Shown one piece after another: positions 15,282 to 24,715 of a stretch of 36,159 bases of DNA. Origin of the DNA: Acholeplasmataceae bacterium (GTDB taxonomy: Bacteria; Bacillota_I; Bacilli_A; Acholeplasmatales; Acholeplasmataceae). Made by a program: the position numbers and the translations under genes. The notes under the pieces were generated by a model. That model was not told the DNA's origin. It saw nothing but the letters and a program-made list of their open reading frames with translations, and did no database searches. The stretch spans positions 1-36,159 of the forward strand of contig JAUVXD010000014.1 in assembly GCA_030603805.1 (NCBI GenBank), given 5' to 3'. Within the stretch, counting starts at the first letter, position 1. The number at the start of each line of letters is the position of its first letter.

Positions 15282-16811
15282 CTATGGTCTATTGAATCTG
15301 AGCTTTGGATACTGATTTTCAACAAGTAACCAGGTGTTGCTCATATTCCATGCAGATAAGAAATTTTGATAAAATGTTTGAAGCATAAATTCTGTTATAG
15401 CCACTTGATTCCCGTGACTATGTCTTGATGAATTGTTCCCAACTGTTAAAATCACTGCGTCTTGATTAGAAAATGAGTTGATGACCTCATAGGGTCCTTT
15501 TGTAATGGATGCATCTCCAAGGATTTTGCCAATACCAACTGTTGCGTTACCATCTAATCCATTGGCTTCAATACTTTGACCAGCATAGATGCTATCTGAT
15601 ACGCTACCTGTAATAGATCCCATACCTTCCATATAGCCTACAATGCCACCTACTTGGCGTACAGCAACTATAGTTGCATCAACAAATGTTCTAGCAACAA
15701 TTGTCCCTGTTCCAGCACCAAGAATACCACCATATTGTCTTGCCGTTGCATCAAACCCAGTGATGGATCCTTGAAAGCTTACGTCCGTGATTCTCACTGC
15801 ATCATAACCTGAATTCGTAGTTGCTGCGCCAACAACGCCACCAACACGTCTACCTGTTGCAATCACATTGCCTTCAGCTTCTGCTCTAAAAAGTGTTCCC
15901 GTATCATAAAATGCACCAATAATCAGTGCCACTTGTCCTTCACCTGCTGTTTGCTCAACATGCGCATTTTTGACTGAGACATTATAGACAAAGCCTTTTG
16001 CATAACCGATAAGGCCAGCAATTCTAAACCCTGAAACTTTCACATATACATTTTCAAGATGAACATTTCTCACAATGGAGTCAAAATTGGTTTCTTGAAA
16101 AAGTCCCCATTTTTCTGTCCCTGAATTATTGACGATGTAGAGATTTGAGATGGTATAACCATTGCCATCATACACACCAGAGAATTTACGGTTCATGCCA
16201 TTTTGCTTGCCAATAGGAACCCAACTTTTACCAAATTCACCATACCCACCTTCAGTTAAGTCAATATCTTTCGTTTGAATGTAATGGGCATCCATGGTGT
16301 AACCGTATTCGTCTGTACCAATAAGCTCTAATTGGAAAACAGAATCGATTTGAAAAGGATCTTCTTCAGTTCCTGAACCAAAAAGACCTGCTTCAAAAGC
16401 ATTTTTTGTGCGTACTTTCCTCGATAAAACTTCACTAAATAAGTCATTTTCAAAAAGCACTGTGTGGACCAAATACGTGGTCTCAGATTCAAAACCTGTG
16501 AGTGTTATAAAAAGTCTGTTAGTTGCAGAACCTGCTCTTAATACCTCTTGACTACGATAATTAACACCTGCTTTGACTTCATCAGCTGTAGGATGAAGCG
16601 CATCTTGTTCAGTAATTAAATAATAGATGGTTGCTTGCTGGCTCGGGGATGAGACAGAAAGCTGAATACTGCCCTCAGCGTTTCCAGCTTTCAGCGCTAC
16701 GTTCTCATACCGAGGTACTGCGTGCTCAGTTGTGGGTAATGTCGATTCGCAGGCAAAAAGAACCAACAAGAAAATGAGTACGCTCAATAATAAATTTAAT
16801 TTTTTAAGCAT
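15282..16811 (-). CDS. Surface lipoprotein with Fn3-like and GLUG-repeat domains (small paralogue of the giant protein)
   Basis: 509 residues; lipobox LFAC with Cys21, GGAGG 4 nt before ATG. The first part (about 30-138) is a fibronectin-like beta domain with ATIYYLI and TGFESETTYLVHTV. The second (about 145-509) is a GLUG-type repeat region. It opens with GSGTEEDPFQIDSVFQLELIG, then IDLTEGGYGEFGKSWVPIG and GYTISNLYIV, followed by several imperfect repeats with G(I/L)(I/V)G(Y/A) cores (RIAGLIGYAKG, RVGGVVGAATT, YGGILGAGTG, QVGGIVGYMEG). It ends in LSAWNMSNTWLLVENQYPKL. The order Fn-like plus GLUG block is exactly one repeating unit of the 1,865-residue protein encoded upstream. No catalytic motif is seen. 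It is likely a cell-surface binding or adhesion protein for the polymer. Confidence 0.8.
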   Translation of the reverse strand: MLKKLNLLLSVLIFLLVLFACESTLPTTEHAVPRYENVALKAGNAEGSIQLSVSSPSQQATIYYLITEQDALHPTADEVKAGVNYRSQEVLRAGSATNRLFITLTGFESETTYLVHTVLFENDLFSEVLSRKVRTKNAFEAGLFGSGTEEDPFQIDSVFQLELIGTDEYGYTMDAHYIQTKDIDLTEGGYGEFGKSWVPIGKQNGMNRKFSGVYDGNGYTISNLYIVNNSGTEKWGLFQETNFDSIVRNVHLENVYVKVSGFRIAGLIGYAKGFVYNVSVKNAHVEQTAGEGQVALIIGAFYDTGTLFRAEAEGNVIATGRRVGGVVGAATTNSGYDAVRITDVSFQGSITGFDATARQYGGILGAGTGTIVARTFVDATIVAVRQVGGIVGYMEGMGSITGSVSDSIYAGQSIEANGLDGNATVGIGKILGDASITKGPYEVINSFSNQDAVILTVGNNSSRHSHGNQVAITEFMLQTFYQNFLSAWNMSNTWLLVENQYPKLRFNRP

Positions 16812-16819
16812 GGTACCTC

Positions 16820-18964
16820 CTAAGTAAAGATGAGTCTAAAATGTTGATTACTTGCTGTTTGAAGATGATTATAGATTTCCATATAAACTTCTTCAATATC
16901 ATCATTGGATAAAACCATCGTAAAAATCTGTGCATTAAGACTCTCTATATATGCTGTAATATCTATGTAATATGTGTTAAACTCATAAACCGCTATTGGA
17001 AATTTGAAGTCGATGATTTTCGTTAGATTATCAATATCTGGATCATATAGTGTTTTTGCAATACTTGGCTCATGTAATCTTGAATTATTCCAAGTAATGG
17101 TATTTGTAGTCCAATTGGTATAGCTAGTACTACCCCATATATTAATGGTCGGCATCCCAACTTGTGCTTTTGCTGAAAAACTCAAATACACTTTATTATA
17201 ACTTTGGATATCACCTAAATCAAATTTCGCGTAAATCATCCGATTAAATTGTGGCTCATTAATCGATGATTTAAATTTCATATTCTTTTGAGATTGGACA
17301 CCGTTTGGATCTTCAGTTGTTATAAAATTGATGTCTATTGGAAGCAGTTCATATCCAATGACTGGGTCCATAAGTGCACTTCGTGCAGGAATGATAAATG
17401 TTTCTTTTGTAGAGAGATAATCATATTGAATGATATTCGTGAATGTATTTTCCTCAATAATGAAGTTGTCTCCATATGTTTCGACAAAAATTCCTCGTCT
17501 TACTTGATTAAAAGCGTTATATTTAATCATTATATTTTTAGGAACACCTAGTTCAGGATTGAGTGCGTTAAATGAGTACGTTATCTTGATACCATAGCCT
17601 TCTCTTGAACCATTAATATTTTCAAGTGTATTATTTAAGACATAGGTGTTAGGTGCATTAGAAAGTGTAATGCCAATCGATCTTTCTTGAGTTAAATTTT
17701 TAATGGTGTTATTGGCAATAATCGTACGAGGACTGCCTAAAATCACATCGATTCCTCTTAATCCACCATCAATTGTATTATGGTGGATATAGTTGTTTCT
17801 TCCAGCGGCATCATGGGTTGCACCGCTGTTTCCAACACCAACACCAGCACCTTGTCTGGTATTGATGATATCGTTATACCGTATTTCATTGGAGTATTCA
17901 TCTTCACCATGCATGTCAATGGCATCCAATAAATTATCTGCAAAATAATTATGTTCAATTAGATTGTTATGTGCATGATATTGAATCAGTGCACCATGTC
18001 TTAAGTACGGTCCAATAAATCTTGAGTTTCGAATGACGTTCCAGACGGTGTCTTTGGTAGTTCCTGTCCAGTCTGTATTGTAACCAGAACCTTGAATACT
18101 CACGCCATATCCAGCGCCACCGCCACCGAGATTTACTGCTTTTTGAAATGTCACTTCGTTGATGGTAACTTCACGTGATAATCTAAGTCTTACACCCATA
18201 CGTTGAAATTTCTCAATGGTCACTTGCTCGATTAAAATGTTATGAGATTGGTCTGCAAATGATGTTGTGATTCGTGGTGAGTCGATTGAAATCATATACT
18301 TGGGTGCGGTGAACACACCACTTTGCAATCCTGAATTATTAGGATCAGGTAGTGCTGAGTCTAATGTATTCGAGGTGAGTGTCATGTTTGAAATTCTGAT
18401 GTTTTTAGCATTAATAATTGAGATGAGTGTTGTTTCACGATTTTGATTGGAGCTTTCTGAAAATTGAGATACAAGAATTGTTTGATCTTCACCCGCACCA
18501 TTGAAAATGATGCCTGATTTGAGATCAATATGTGTGTAATATTGTTCCACATTTCTTGATCCAGTAAAAAAGTAGGTTCCTGCAGGCACAAAAACCTCAT
18601 CACCTGGTAGTGCTGCATCAATTGCATCTCTAAAGGGTTGGAAGTTATTAAAGCTTGGATTATTCGCAATCGCACCAAAATCGGTAACATTGAGAGTAAT
18701 CCCTGTTTTTTCTACAGGTTCAGGCATGATATGATCGCTACCATCTTTGTTTTTCAAACCTGGAGTGTTCCAGTCACCTGAAAAGAGGACTTCATAATCC
18801 TTACCCTGTGGAATATCGACGATGCAAGATGGATCAAAAGGATTGAGTGCACAATCGACATCTGTTGGTTCTGTTTTTTCTGTTGGCTCGCTCGGTGAGC
18901 TTACGCAAGCAAAAAGACCAAATATTAATGCAAATAACAAGATGATTAAATGTATGTGTTTCAT
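16820..18964 (-). CDS. Surface lipoprotein with pectate-lyase-like beta-helix and C-terminal DNRLRE/CBM96-like domain
   Basis: 714 residues; lipobox LFAC, Cys20. After a Cys-containing linker (CALNPFDPSCIVDIPQG) the beta-helix begins with the Pectate_lyase_3 signature VTDFGAIANN (about 93-102) and PGDEVFVPAGTYFFTG. Many beta-helix rungs follow, rich in N-N and I-x-N repeats (NNLIEHNYFADNLLDAIDMHG, NYIHHNTIDGG, RTIIANNTIKNLTQ). From about 555 a separate beta domain has IYAKFDLGDI, TINIWGSTSYTNWTTNTITW and YYIDITAYIESLN, the pattern of DNRLRE domains, a group that includes CBM96 modules reported in alginate lyases. It could be a polyuronate lyase or epimerase-like protein, or a binding protein. 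I do not see the PL6 Lys-Arg pair, so catalytic activity is unproven. Confidence 0.8.
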   Translation of the reverse strand: MKHIHLIILLFALIFGLFACVSSPSEPTEKTEPTDVDCALNPFDPSCIVDIPQGKDYEVLFSGDWNTPGLKNKDGSDHIMPEPVEKTGITLNVTDFGAIANNPSFNNFQPFRDAIDAALPGDEVFVPAGTYFFTGSRNVEQYYTHIDLKSGIIFNGAGEDQTILVSQFSESSNQNRETTLISIINAKNIRISNMTLTSNTLDSALPDPNNSGLQSGVFTAPKYMISIDSPRITTSFADQSHNILIEQVTIEKFQRMGVRLRLSREVTINEVTFQKAVNLGGGGAGYGVSIQGSGYNTDWTGTTKDTVWNVIRNSRFIGPYLRHGALIQYHAHNNLIEHNYFADNLLDAIDMHGEDEYSNEIRYNDIINTRQGAGVGVGNSGATHDAAGRNNYIHHNTIDGGLRGIDVILGSPRTIIANNTIKNLTQERSIGITLSNAPNTYVLNNTLENINGSREGYGIKITYSFNALNPELGVPKNIMIKYNAFNQVRRGIFVETYGDNFIIEENTFTNIIQYDYLSTKETFIIPARSALMDPVIGYELLPIDINFITTEDPNGVQSQKNMKFKSSINEPQFNRMIYAKFDLGDIQSYNKVYLSFSAKAQVGMPTINIWGSTSYTNWTTNTITWNNSRLHEPSIAKTLYDPDIDNLTKIIDFKFPIAVYEFNTYYIDITAYIESLNAQIFTMVLSNDDIEEVYMEIYNHLQTASNQHFRLIFT

Positions 18965-18991
18965 GAAAATCCTCCATTATTCTTAGAAAGA

Positions 18992-19014
18992 GGCCCTAAA
19001 GGATTTTTAGGGCC
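18992..19014 (-). terminator. Intergenic hairpin after the giant surface-protein gene (attenuator or processing site)
   Basis: Perfect 9-bp stem GGCCCTAAA / TTTAGGGCC with a 5-base loop. On the minus strand only a weak pyrimidine run (TCTTTC) follows. It lies between the 1,865-residue protein's stop and the next lipoprotein gene in the same direction, with an AGGAGG-type ribosome-binding site beyond it. It probably causes partial termination or protects mRNA ends, not a full stop. Confidence 0.6.
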
Positions 19015-19040
19015 ATGAGAAGGGAAAATAAATGTATGAA

Positions 19041-22000
19041 TTATTTTAAAATGACTTTGCTATTTTCAACCATCCAAGTGGTCTCTGATAGAGGAATCAG
19101 TGTTCCCCAGTTATTGACATCAAGAAGTTGAGCTAAAGTAATTTGACCAGTTCCTGGATCAGATTCAACAACAAGTAGATTGTTTTGAATCAAAATGGTT
19201 CCATTTGTAGTACTTGTTGAACCAACAATTTTTAAGATGTTGGTGTATCCAATAGAATCCACAACTTTTGCTTCTACTGATGTTGCATGACGTCTTTGAA
19301 CATAACCAGCGATTGCCGCAGTTTGTGATGCAGGCGTTTCAGTGTTATTAATGGTATTGTATGCGATTGCTCTAATAATAGATCCACGATTGTACCCGAC
19401 AATACCGCCTACATTAGGTGCAGATAATAATGGTGAGTTAACAGTGCCTAATGCATAAACATCACGAATAATAATTTCACCAGCAACACCGTCTGTTGAG
19501 TAATCCACATGTCCAATCACACCACCTACGTGTTTATGACCATATACGTCAACATTCACATAGGCTTTTTCGAATATAGAATCAGTTGCAGAATTTGCAT
19601 TAAATCTTCCGAAAATACCACCGACTCTTGAATCCGCTTGATTGAGTGCTGTCACAGTACCACTTTCGACACTGACATTCGATAAGAGAACAACCTTTGT
19701 GTATCCAGCAACAACACCAACCGAAATATTACCTGTAACATTGACATTGGTAAAGTGGAGATTAGTGATTGAAAATCCGTTATCAGTAGTTCCAAATAAA
19801 CCAGTACCTTCATTCATATCTGTAGTTGTCACTGACAAATTAATGTATAAGCCATTGATAATATGATTATTCCCTTGTACTGTGCCTCTAAACTTTCTAG
19901 CATTGGTTCCAATTGGGAACCAGTTCTTTCCAGTTGGACCATAGGTTTCTGAAAAATCTATATCCGCTTTAAATTCAATAGTTGCTGTATTTGAATAGGT
20001 TGATAGATTATGTCCATCTCGATATGCTTCTAAATCATCAAGGGTGTAAATTGGGAAGTAACTTGACGTGTTCTCACCATTAAAGAGTGCACGTTTTGTC
20101 GTTTGAGTTAATTCTTCAATCACATAATCTGTTGATTCTAACTTCTCAGCAAGAATAAAGACTTTATACTCAGTACCTGCAAGTAAACCTGTGATAATGA
20201 CTGGTGATTCAGTCACTAAAATACCTGTAGTTTGAAGTTCTTCTTGAGTTGGTGCTGTTAATTCTGATGTTTGAATGATGTATTTAAGTGATGCATCATG
20301 AGATGCTTGAAGCGTTAAGATGAGTTCTTCACTGCTTTCGCTTGCTTGAAGTGTTGCAGTGGTTAGTTCAAATGGAGCTTCAGGAGAAGCTTTTGCAGTG
20401 ACTTCGATTGATATAACTGCAGTATGTAATGTGCCTGTTAATTTTTCTGCATAGAAATATGCTTTATAAGCCTCGCCTGGAACTAAGTTCATGGTTGTTT
20501 CTTCTAAAAGAATCTCACCCAAAGACTTAATTGTTAGAGCATCTGGAGCATCTTGAGTTGCAAGTAAAACATAGACATAAACAGTTGCAGGATGGCTTAG
20601 ATTTCCAAAACCTAAAGTGATATCTCCAGGATTTGTTTCACCAGTTACTGCACTGAAGTTAACTAGCAGTGGTTTTTCAGCACCAGAAGTCACTGATTTG
20701 ACGAAAACTTCTGATATTTCTGCACCATCAACGATTACATAGTACACTTTGTAACCTGTGCCCATTTGCGATAAAACCTTATGTTGATTAATTGAAACAC
20801 CTGATCCAACAGATTCAAATATTTCACCTTCTGTTGCATTGATAATCTCACTAGCTGTAAATGTGCCATCTAAAGCAATCGCATAATGGATGATTGCACT
20901 AGGTTGATTGGTTGAAATTGTTACAACAACTTCACCTTCTTCTAATCCTGTTGTAATGCTTTCAGTTATGATTAAAGGGACATCAAGTTCATTGATTAAA
21001 CCAAGATCTGGTGTATTTAATAATGATGGGCGATTGGCATTAGTAATCCATGTCCAACCATTTTGTGTTGTCCATCCAGTTAATGTTGTATCAAACCATG
21101 CTTGGTTGATTGGATCGGTTACAACAGTTGCATGAATGACTGTTGAACTTTGTGTCGCATTGATTATTAATGTCGTTTGTGGTGTTTGGAAACTTTGAAC
21201 GATTTGTGGATGTCTTGCAGCTGTACTGTTTAAACTACCAACTAATCCACCAGCTCTACCACCATTAGAGATGATCACTGCGTGAATCAATGCGTTTTCA
21301 ATGACGGCATAGTTCTTTTCTGCGGTTTCATTTTCCATATAACCCGCAACACCACCCGATAATGTTCTTGTGCCAATACCAATTGTACCTTCGACATAAA
21401 CATTCTTAATGGAAGCCCCACGTGCCCAACCAGCAATACCACCCACACGGTTATCAATGTCTGATTTAATACCAGACACAGTACCGATAAAGACTATATT
21501 ATGGAAATCATTAGGTCCTGTGCTTGTTGAATGTGCTGCAATATTGCCTACAATACCACCCACACGACCAATACCTGTAACATCAGCTTCAACATAAACA
21601 TGCTTAACATGTCCTGTTGCACCTTCATGACCACCCATGAGTCCACCGACTCTATAACCTTCTGTTATGATGGTTGCATGGATGACTGTTACATGTTCTA
21701 CAGAAGATGAATTGACGCGACCTGCGAGTGAACCAGTCATACCGCCAGTACCGTCAGATTGTTGACCTAAAACATGAATATATACTGTATCTAAAACTAG
21801 ATGCTTGACTGTTGCTCCACTATTGATGTATGTAAATAATCCGTTATGTCCTGTGGAAGCAGGTGCATGAATATATAAACCAATGATACTAAATCCATCT
21901 CCATCTAAGTGACCTCTAAACTCTGGGAGTGGTGTCCAATTAAGTTTACCTTCACCATATTTATCTGTCAAATCGATATCATTATTTAGCTTGTAATAAG

Positions 22001-24638
22001 AAGTGTTGGTATAATTTAGAATCACATCTGCTTCATTTGTATAGCTACCAGCACCTATCTTTTCTAAATCAGAAACAGTACGAATAATGAAAGGATCAGC
22101 TAAAGTACCAGTACCATAATTTACATAAGTATCAGAACTTGATAGACCACTTGCTGTAAAGATGACAGAATCTCTATCTGGCATTTCTGCATAAGCATAG
22201 ATATAGTAAGTTGTTTCTTCAAGTGGCATAATATGTGATGCATCAATTACTAAACCACTACCACTAAATAACACATCTGTAGGTGTTTTAATTTGTTCTT
22301 TTGTATAGGTGCCTTCAAAAGCGACAACGATATAATAAATGGTTGCTTCTAAATTAGATGTTAATGTTACAATAATTTCTTTCGATGCTTCACCTGGACG
22401 GAGTCCGCCAGTAACAACAAGTTCAGTCATCGCTTTAGATTGAACAGAACTTACAAGCACTAAGGAGTTTCCATCTGCATGTTCAGCGTAATAGTAAACA
22501 TAATAAGTTGTGCCATATGCCGCCATGACGTGCATTTGATTAATAGTTTCTCCTTGGCCGCTAAATAAAACATCCGTTGGTGTTTTAATTTGTTCTGCAG
22601 TCAATGCTGTTTCGTTAGATGCAACAACAACATAATAAATGGTTGTATTTGGTTTGTTTGCTGATATTTTAACTGTAATTTCTTTTTCATCTGGACCAGA
22701 TGTAATGGCTGGTAGTAAGACAAGTGGCGTTGAAAGTTCACCTAATAGACCCAAATCAACTGTTTGAATAAGTGATGGTCTTTCAGCACCAGATTTGATT
22801 TCCCAAGAAGTTTCAAAATTCCAGTCTTCAAGATTGGTTTCTAACCAAGTTTCATCCACAATGTCAGTTTTAGAAACCAATGTTCCTAAAACAGATTTGA
22901 CATCACCGCCACCAAAGGTTTGGCTGCCTTCAATGTGATATGTATTTCTAACAACAAGCATCCCTTGATTTTCTAAAGTAATATTTGATGTACTTACCTG
23001 ACCAACTACATTACCTAATGTAATGGATGAAGATGTGCCAAATACAGTCACATAAACAACCGCATTTTCAATAAAAGCTGAAACGTTGTTGTTTCCTGCT
23101 CTCTTTTGGAAGAAACCAGCAACACCACCAGTATCAAGTGCGCCTTGAATATATCCTTTGACAAAGACATTAGACATATTCACACCACGAAGATATCCAA
23201 CAATACCACCAATGTGTTGGTGTTCGCCAATAACTTCACCTTCAAATACAACATTTTGGTAAATAATTGGATTTGGAGTTGCATCTGCAACATCAACAAC
23301 ACCAACAAATCCACCAACTCTATTGTATCCTTGTACACTTGCAGAAATATAGGTATCATAAACGTGTCCTGATTCATAACTTCTACCAGCAAGCCCGCCT
23401 ACGCGTGTACCTGTATCAAAAACAGTTGCATTAATGATTTGGACATTTCGAACTGTTCCTTTAAAGTAACCAAAGAGTGTACCTGTACCGTGATTTGCAT
23501 TTGATTCATCTATACCTGCACCACGTACGTATGCATTCTCTATGATAAGGTTTTTAACTAATGCAGTTGGTTCAGATGATGCAAATAACCCTCTATAAAC
23601 ACCTGCGGTTGATGATTGACCGATATATAGATTTGAGATCTTATAGCCTTGACCATCAAGTACGCCTGCAAATCTAGCACCTGCTGCGTCTGCACCAAGT
23701 ACTGGCCAGTTTAATTTATCTGGACCATATTTTTCTGATAGGTCAATATCATTAAGAAGAACATAGTAACTATCCATATTCCACTCTTTTTCATCTAGAA
23801 TGTAATAGCCTTGTCCAACTTGTTCTAAATCTTGAATGGTTGAGATTTGGAAAGGATCCGCTTCGGTTCCACTACCTTTATCTACGACAATAATAGTTTC
23901 CTTTGCTGTTGCTGTCATATTTCTTAAAATTGAAAATTGACCCTCATGCGTAACTACTGTATGCATCGTATAACGTGTTCCTGGTGTTAAACCATCAATC
24001 ACATAGTTAGAAAATACGGCAGCATTTGCAGCTTTTATAACAGTGACGGAACCATAATCTGTACCTGAAACGATTTGCTGTGCTGTTGGTGCAGTTGCAC
24101 CTTCAGCGACTAAGATAAAATAGATTGTCCCTACTGTACCACTTTTTGTTATGTTTACCTTGAGTTCTCCATCTTCATCACCTGTTGAAAGTGCGATGGA
24201 AGAAAATCCTAATGTAGGTGGTACAATGTCTTCAGCTTTGGCTGTCACATGAGCAAACTGAACATCACTGAAAAGTTCACCCTGTACAATCACAAAGTAT
24301 ACAGTGTATTCAGTGCCTGCAGTTAAATTGATGACTCTGTTCGTAATGTTTTGAGCAGAACCCGAATTCCCTGAATTTGAAACTGTCACACTGCCATAAT
24401 TTGTGCCTGCTACAATTTGAGCTGCATTTGGTGCAACCGCATTGCGTGGGACAACCACATAATAAATGACCCCTGTTTCACCATCAACAGCAGCGTTAAT
24501 CGTAATAGATCCAACTGCTTCACCAGTTGTTGCTGTTGGTGCTGCCAAAAAGACAGGATTCTCAACATTTGGCGTTTTACATGCCACTAAAACTGTTAAT
24601 AAGATGGTTAAAGTCAAAAAATAGAAAAGTTTTTTCAC
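19041..24638 (-). CDS. Giant modular surface lipoprotein with Fn3-like domains and three GLUG-type blocks
   Basis: 1,865 residues from a GTG start. An upstream in-frame ATG at 24692 exists, but AGGAGG sits 7 nt before the GTG at 24638, and only this start puts the lipoprotein signal (MKK-like VKKLFYFLTL, lipobox LVAC, Cys20) at the N terminus. The layout is two Fn-like domains (about 28-250), GLUG block 1 (about 253-626), two Fn-like domains (630-840), GLUG block 2 (840-1216), three Fn-like domains (1220-1515), then GLUG block 3 (1516-1865). Each block opens with G(T/S)GT..DPF.I-type or YFPIYTLDDLE, then DIDLS.KYG and GY.I..LYI. Repeats with VGG(L/I/F)(A/V)G cores follow, and blocks 1 and 2 close with RPSL. 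No catalytic residues are recognisable. It is likely a cell-surface polymer-capture or adhesion protein, first gene of the secreted unit. Confidence 0.8.
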   Translation of the reverse strand: MKKLFYFLTLTILLTVLVACKTPNVENPVFLAAPTATTGEAVGSITINAAVDGETGVIYYVVVPRNAVAPNAAQIVAGTNYGSVTVSNSGNSGSAQNITNRVINLTAGTEYTVYFVIVQGELFSDVQFAHVTAKAEDIVPPTLGFSSIALSTGDEDGELKVNITKSGTVGTIYFILVAEGATAPTAQQIVSGTDYGSVTVIKAANAAVFSNYVIDGLTPGTRYTMHTVVTHEGQFSILRNMTATAKETIIVVDKGSGTEADPFQISTIQDLEQVGQGYYILDEKEWNMDSYYVLLNDIDLSEKYGPDKLNWPVLGADAAGARFAGVLDGQGYKISNLYIGQSSTAGVYRGLFASSEPTALVKNLIIENAYVRGAGIDESNANHGTGTLFGYFKGTVRNVQIINATVFDTGTRVGGLAGRSYESGHVYDTYISASVQGYNRVGGFVGVVDVADATPNPIIYQNVVFEGEVIGEHQHIGGIVGYLRGVNMSNVFVKGYIQGALDTGGVAGFFQKRAGNNNVSAFIENAVVYVTVFGTSSSITLGNVVGQVSTSNITLENQGMLVVRNTYHIEGSQTFGGGDVKSVLGTLVSKTDIVDETWLETNLEDWNFETSWEIKSGAERPSLIQTVDLGLLGELSTPLVLLPAITSGPDEKEITVKISANKPNTTIYYVVVASNETALTAEQIKTPTDVLFSGQGETINQMHVMAAYGTTYYVYYYAEHADGNSLVLVSSVQSKAMTELVVTGGLRPGEASKEIIVTLTSNLEATIYYIVVAFEGTYTKEQIKTPTDVLFSGSGLVIDASHIMPLEETTYYIYAYAEMPDRDSVIFTASGLSSSDTYVNYGTGTLADPFIIRTVSDLEKIGAGSYTNEADVILNYTNTSYYKLNNDIDLTDKYGEGKLNWTPLPEFRGHLDGDGFSIIGLYIHAPASTGHNGLFTYINSGATVKHLVLDTVYIHVLGQQSDGTGGMTGSLAGRVNSSSVEHVTVIHATIITEGYRVGGLMGGHEGATGHVKHVYVEADVTGIGRVGGIVGNIAAHSTSTGPNDFHNIVFIGTVSGIKSDIDNRVGGIAGWARGASIKNVYVEGTIGIGTRTLSGGVAGYMENETAEKNYAVIENALIHAVIISNGGRAGGLVGSLNSTAARHPQIVQSFQTPQTTLIINATQSSTVIHATVVTDPINQAWFDTTLTGWTTQNGWTWITNANRPSLLNTPDLGLINELDVPLIITESITTGLEEGEVVVTISTNQPSAIIHYAIALDGTFTASEIINATEGEIFESVGSGVSINQHKVLSQMGTGYKVYYVIVDGAEISEVFVKSVTSGAEKPLLVNFSAVTGETNPGDITLGFGNLSHPATVYVYVLLATQDAPDALTIKSLGEILLEETTMNLVPGEAYKAYFYAEKLTGTLHTAVISIEVTAKASPEAPFELTTATLQASESSEELILTLQASHDASLKYIIQTSELTAPTQEELQTTGILVTESPVIITGLLAGTEYKVFILAEKLESTDYVIEELTQTTKRALFNGENTSSYFPIYTLDDLEAYRDGHNLSTYSNTATIEFKADIDFSETYGPTGKNWFPIGTNARKFRGTVQGNNHIINGLYINLSVTTTDMNEGTGLFGTTDNGFSITNLHFTNVNVTGNISVGVVAGYTKVVLLSNVSVESGTVTALNQADSRVGGIFGRFNANSATDSIFEKAYVNVDVYGHKHVGGVIGHVDYSTDGVAGEIIIRDVYALGTVNSPLLSAPNVGGIVGYNRGSIIRAIAYNTINNTETPASQTAAIAGYVQRRHATSVEAKVVDSIGYTNILKIVGSTSTTNGTILIQNNLLVVESDPGTGQITLAQLLDVNNWGTLIPLSETTWMVENSKVILK
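22240..22680 (-). repeat. Imperfect direct repeat of an Fn-like domain segment within the giant surface protein gene
   Basis: Two copies about 300 bases apart, centred near 22285 and 22585, encode TPTDVLFSG.G..I followed by TTYY.Y.YAE and preceded by TIYYIVVA. At DNA level the stretch around TAGGTGTTTTAATTTGTTC is nearly identical in both. This marks a fairly recent domain duplication and a potential site for recombination that changes protein length. Confidence 0.65.
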
Positions 24639-24715
24639 TTTCGTTCCTCCTGAACATTTGTTCGTATATCCAAACCAGTTGTGAGTTTCCATACTGTTTG
24701 GTTCTTACAGCTGAG

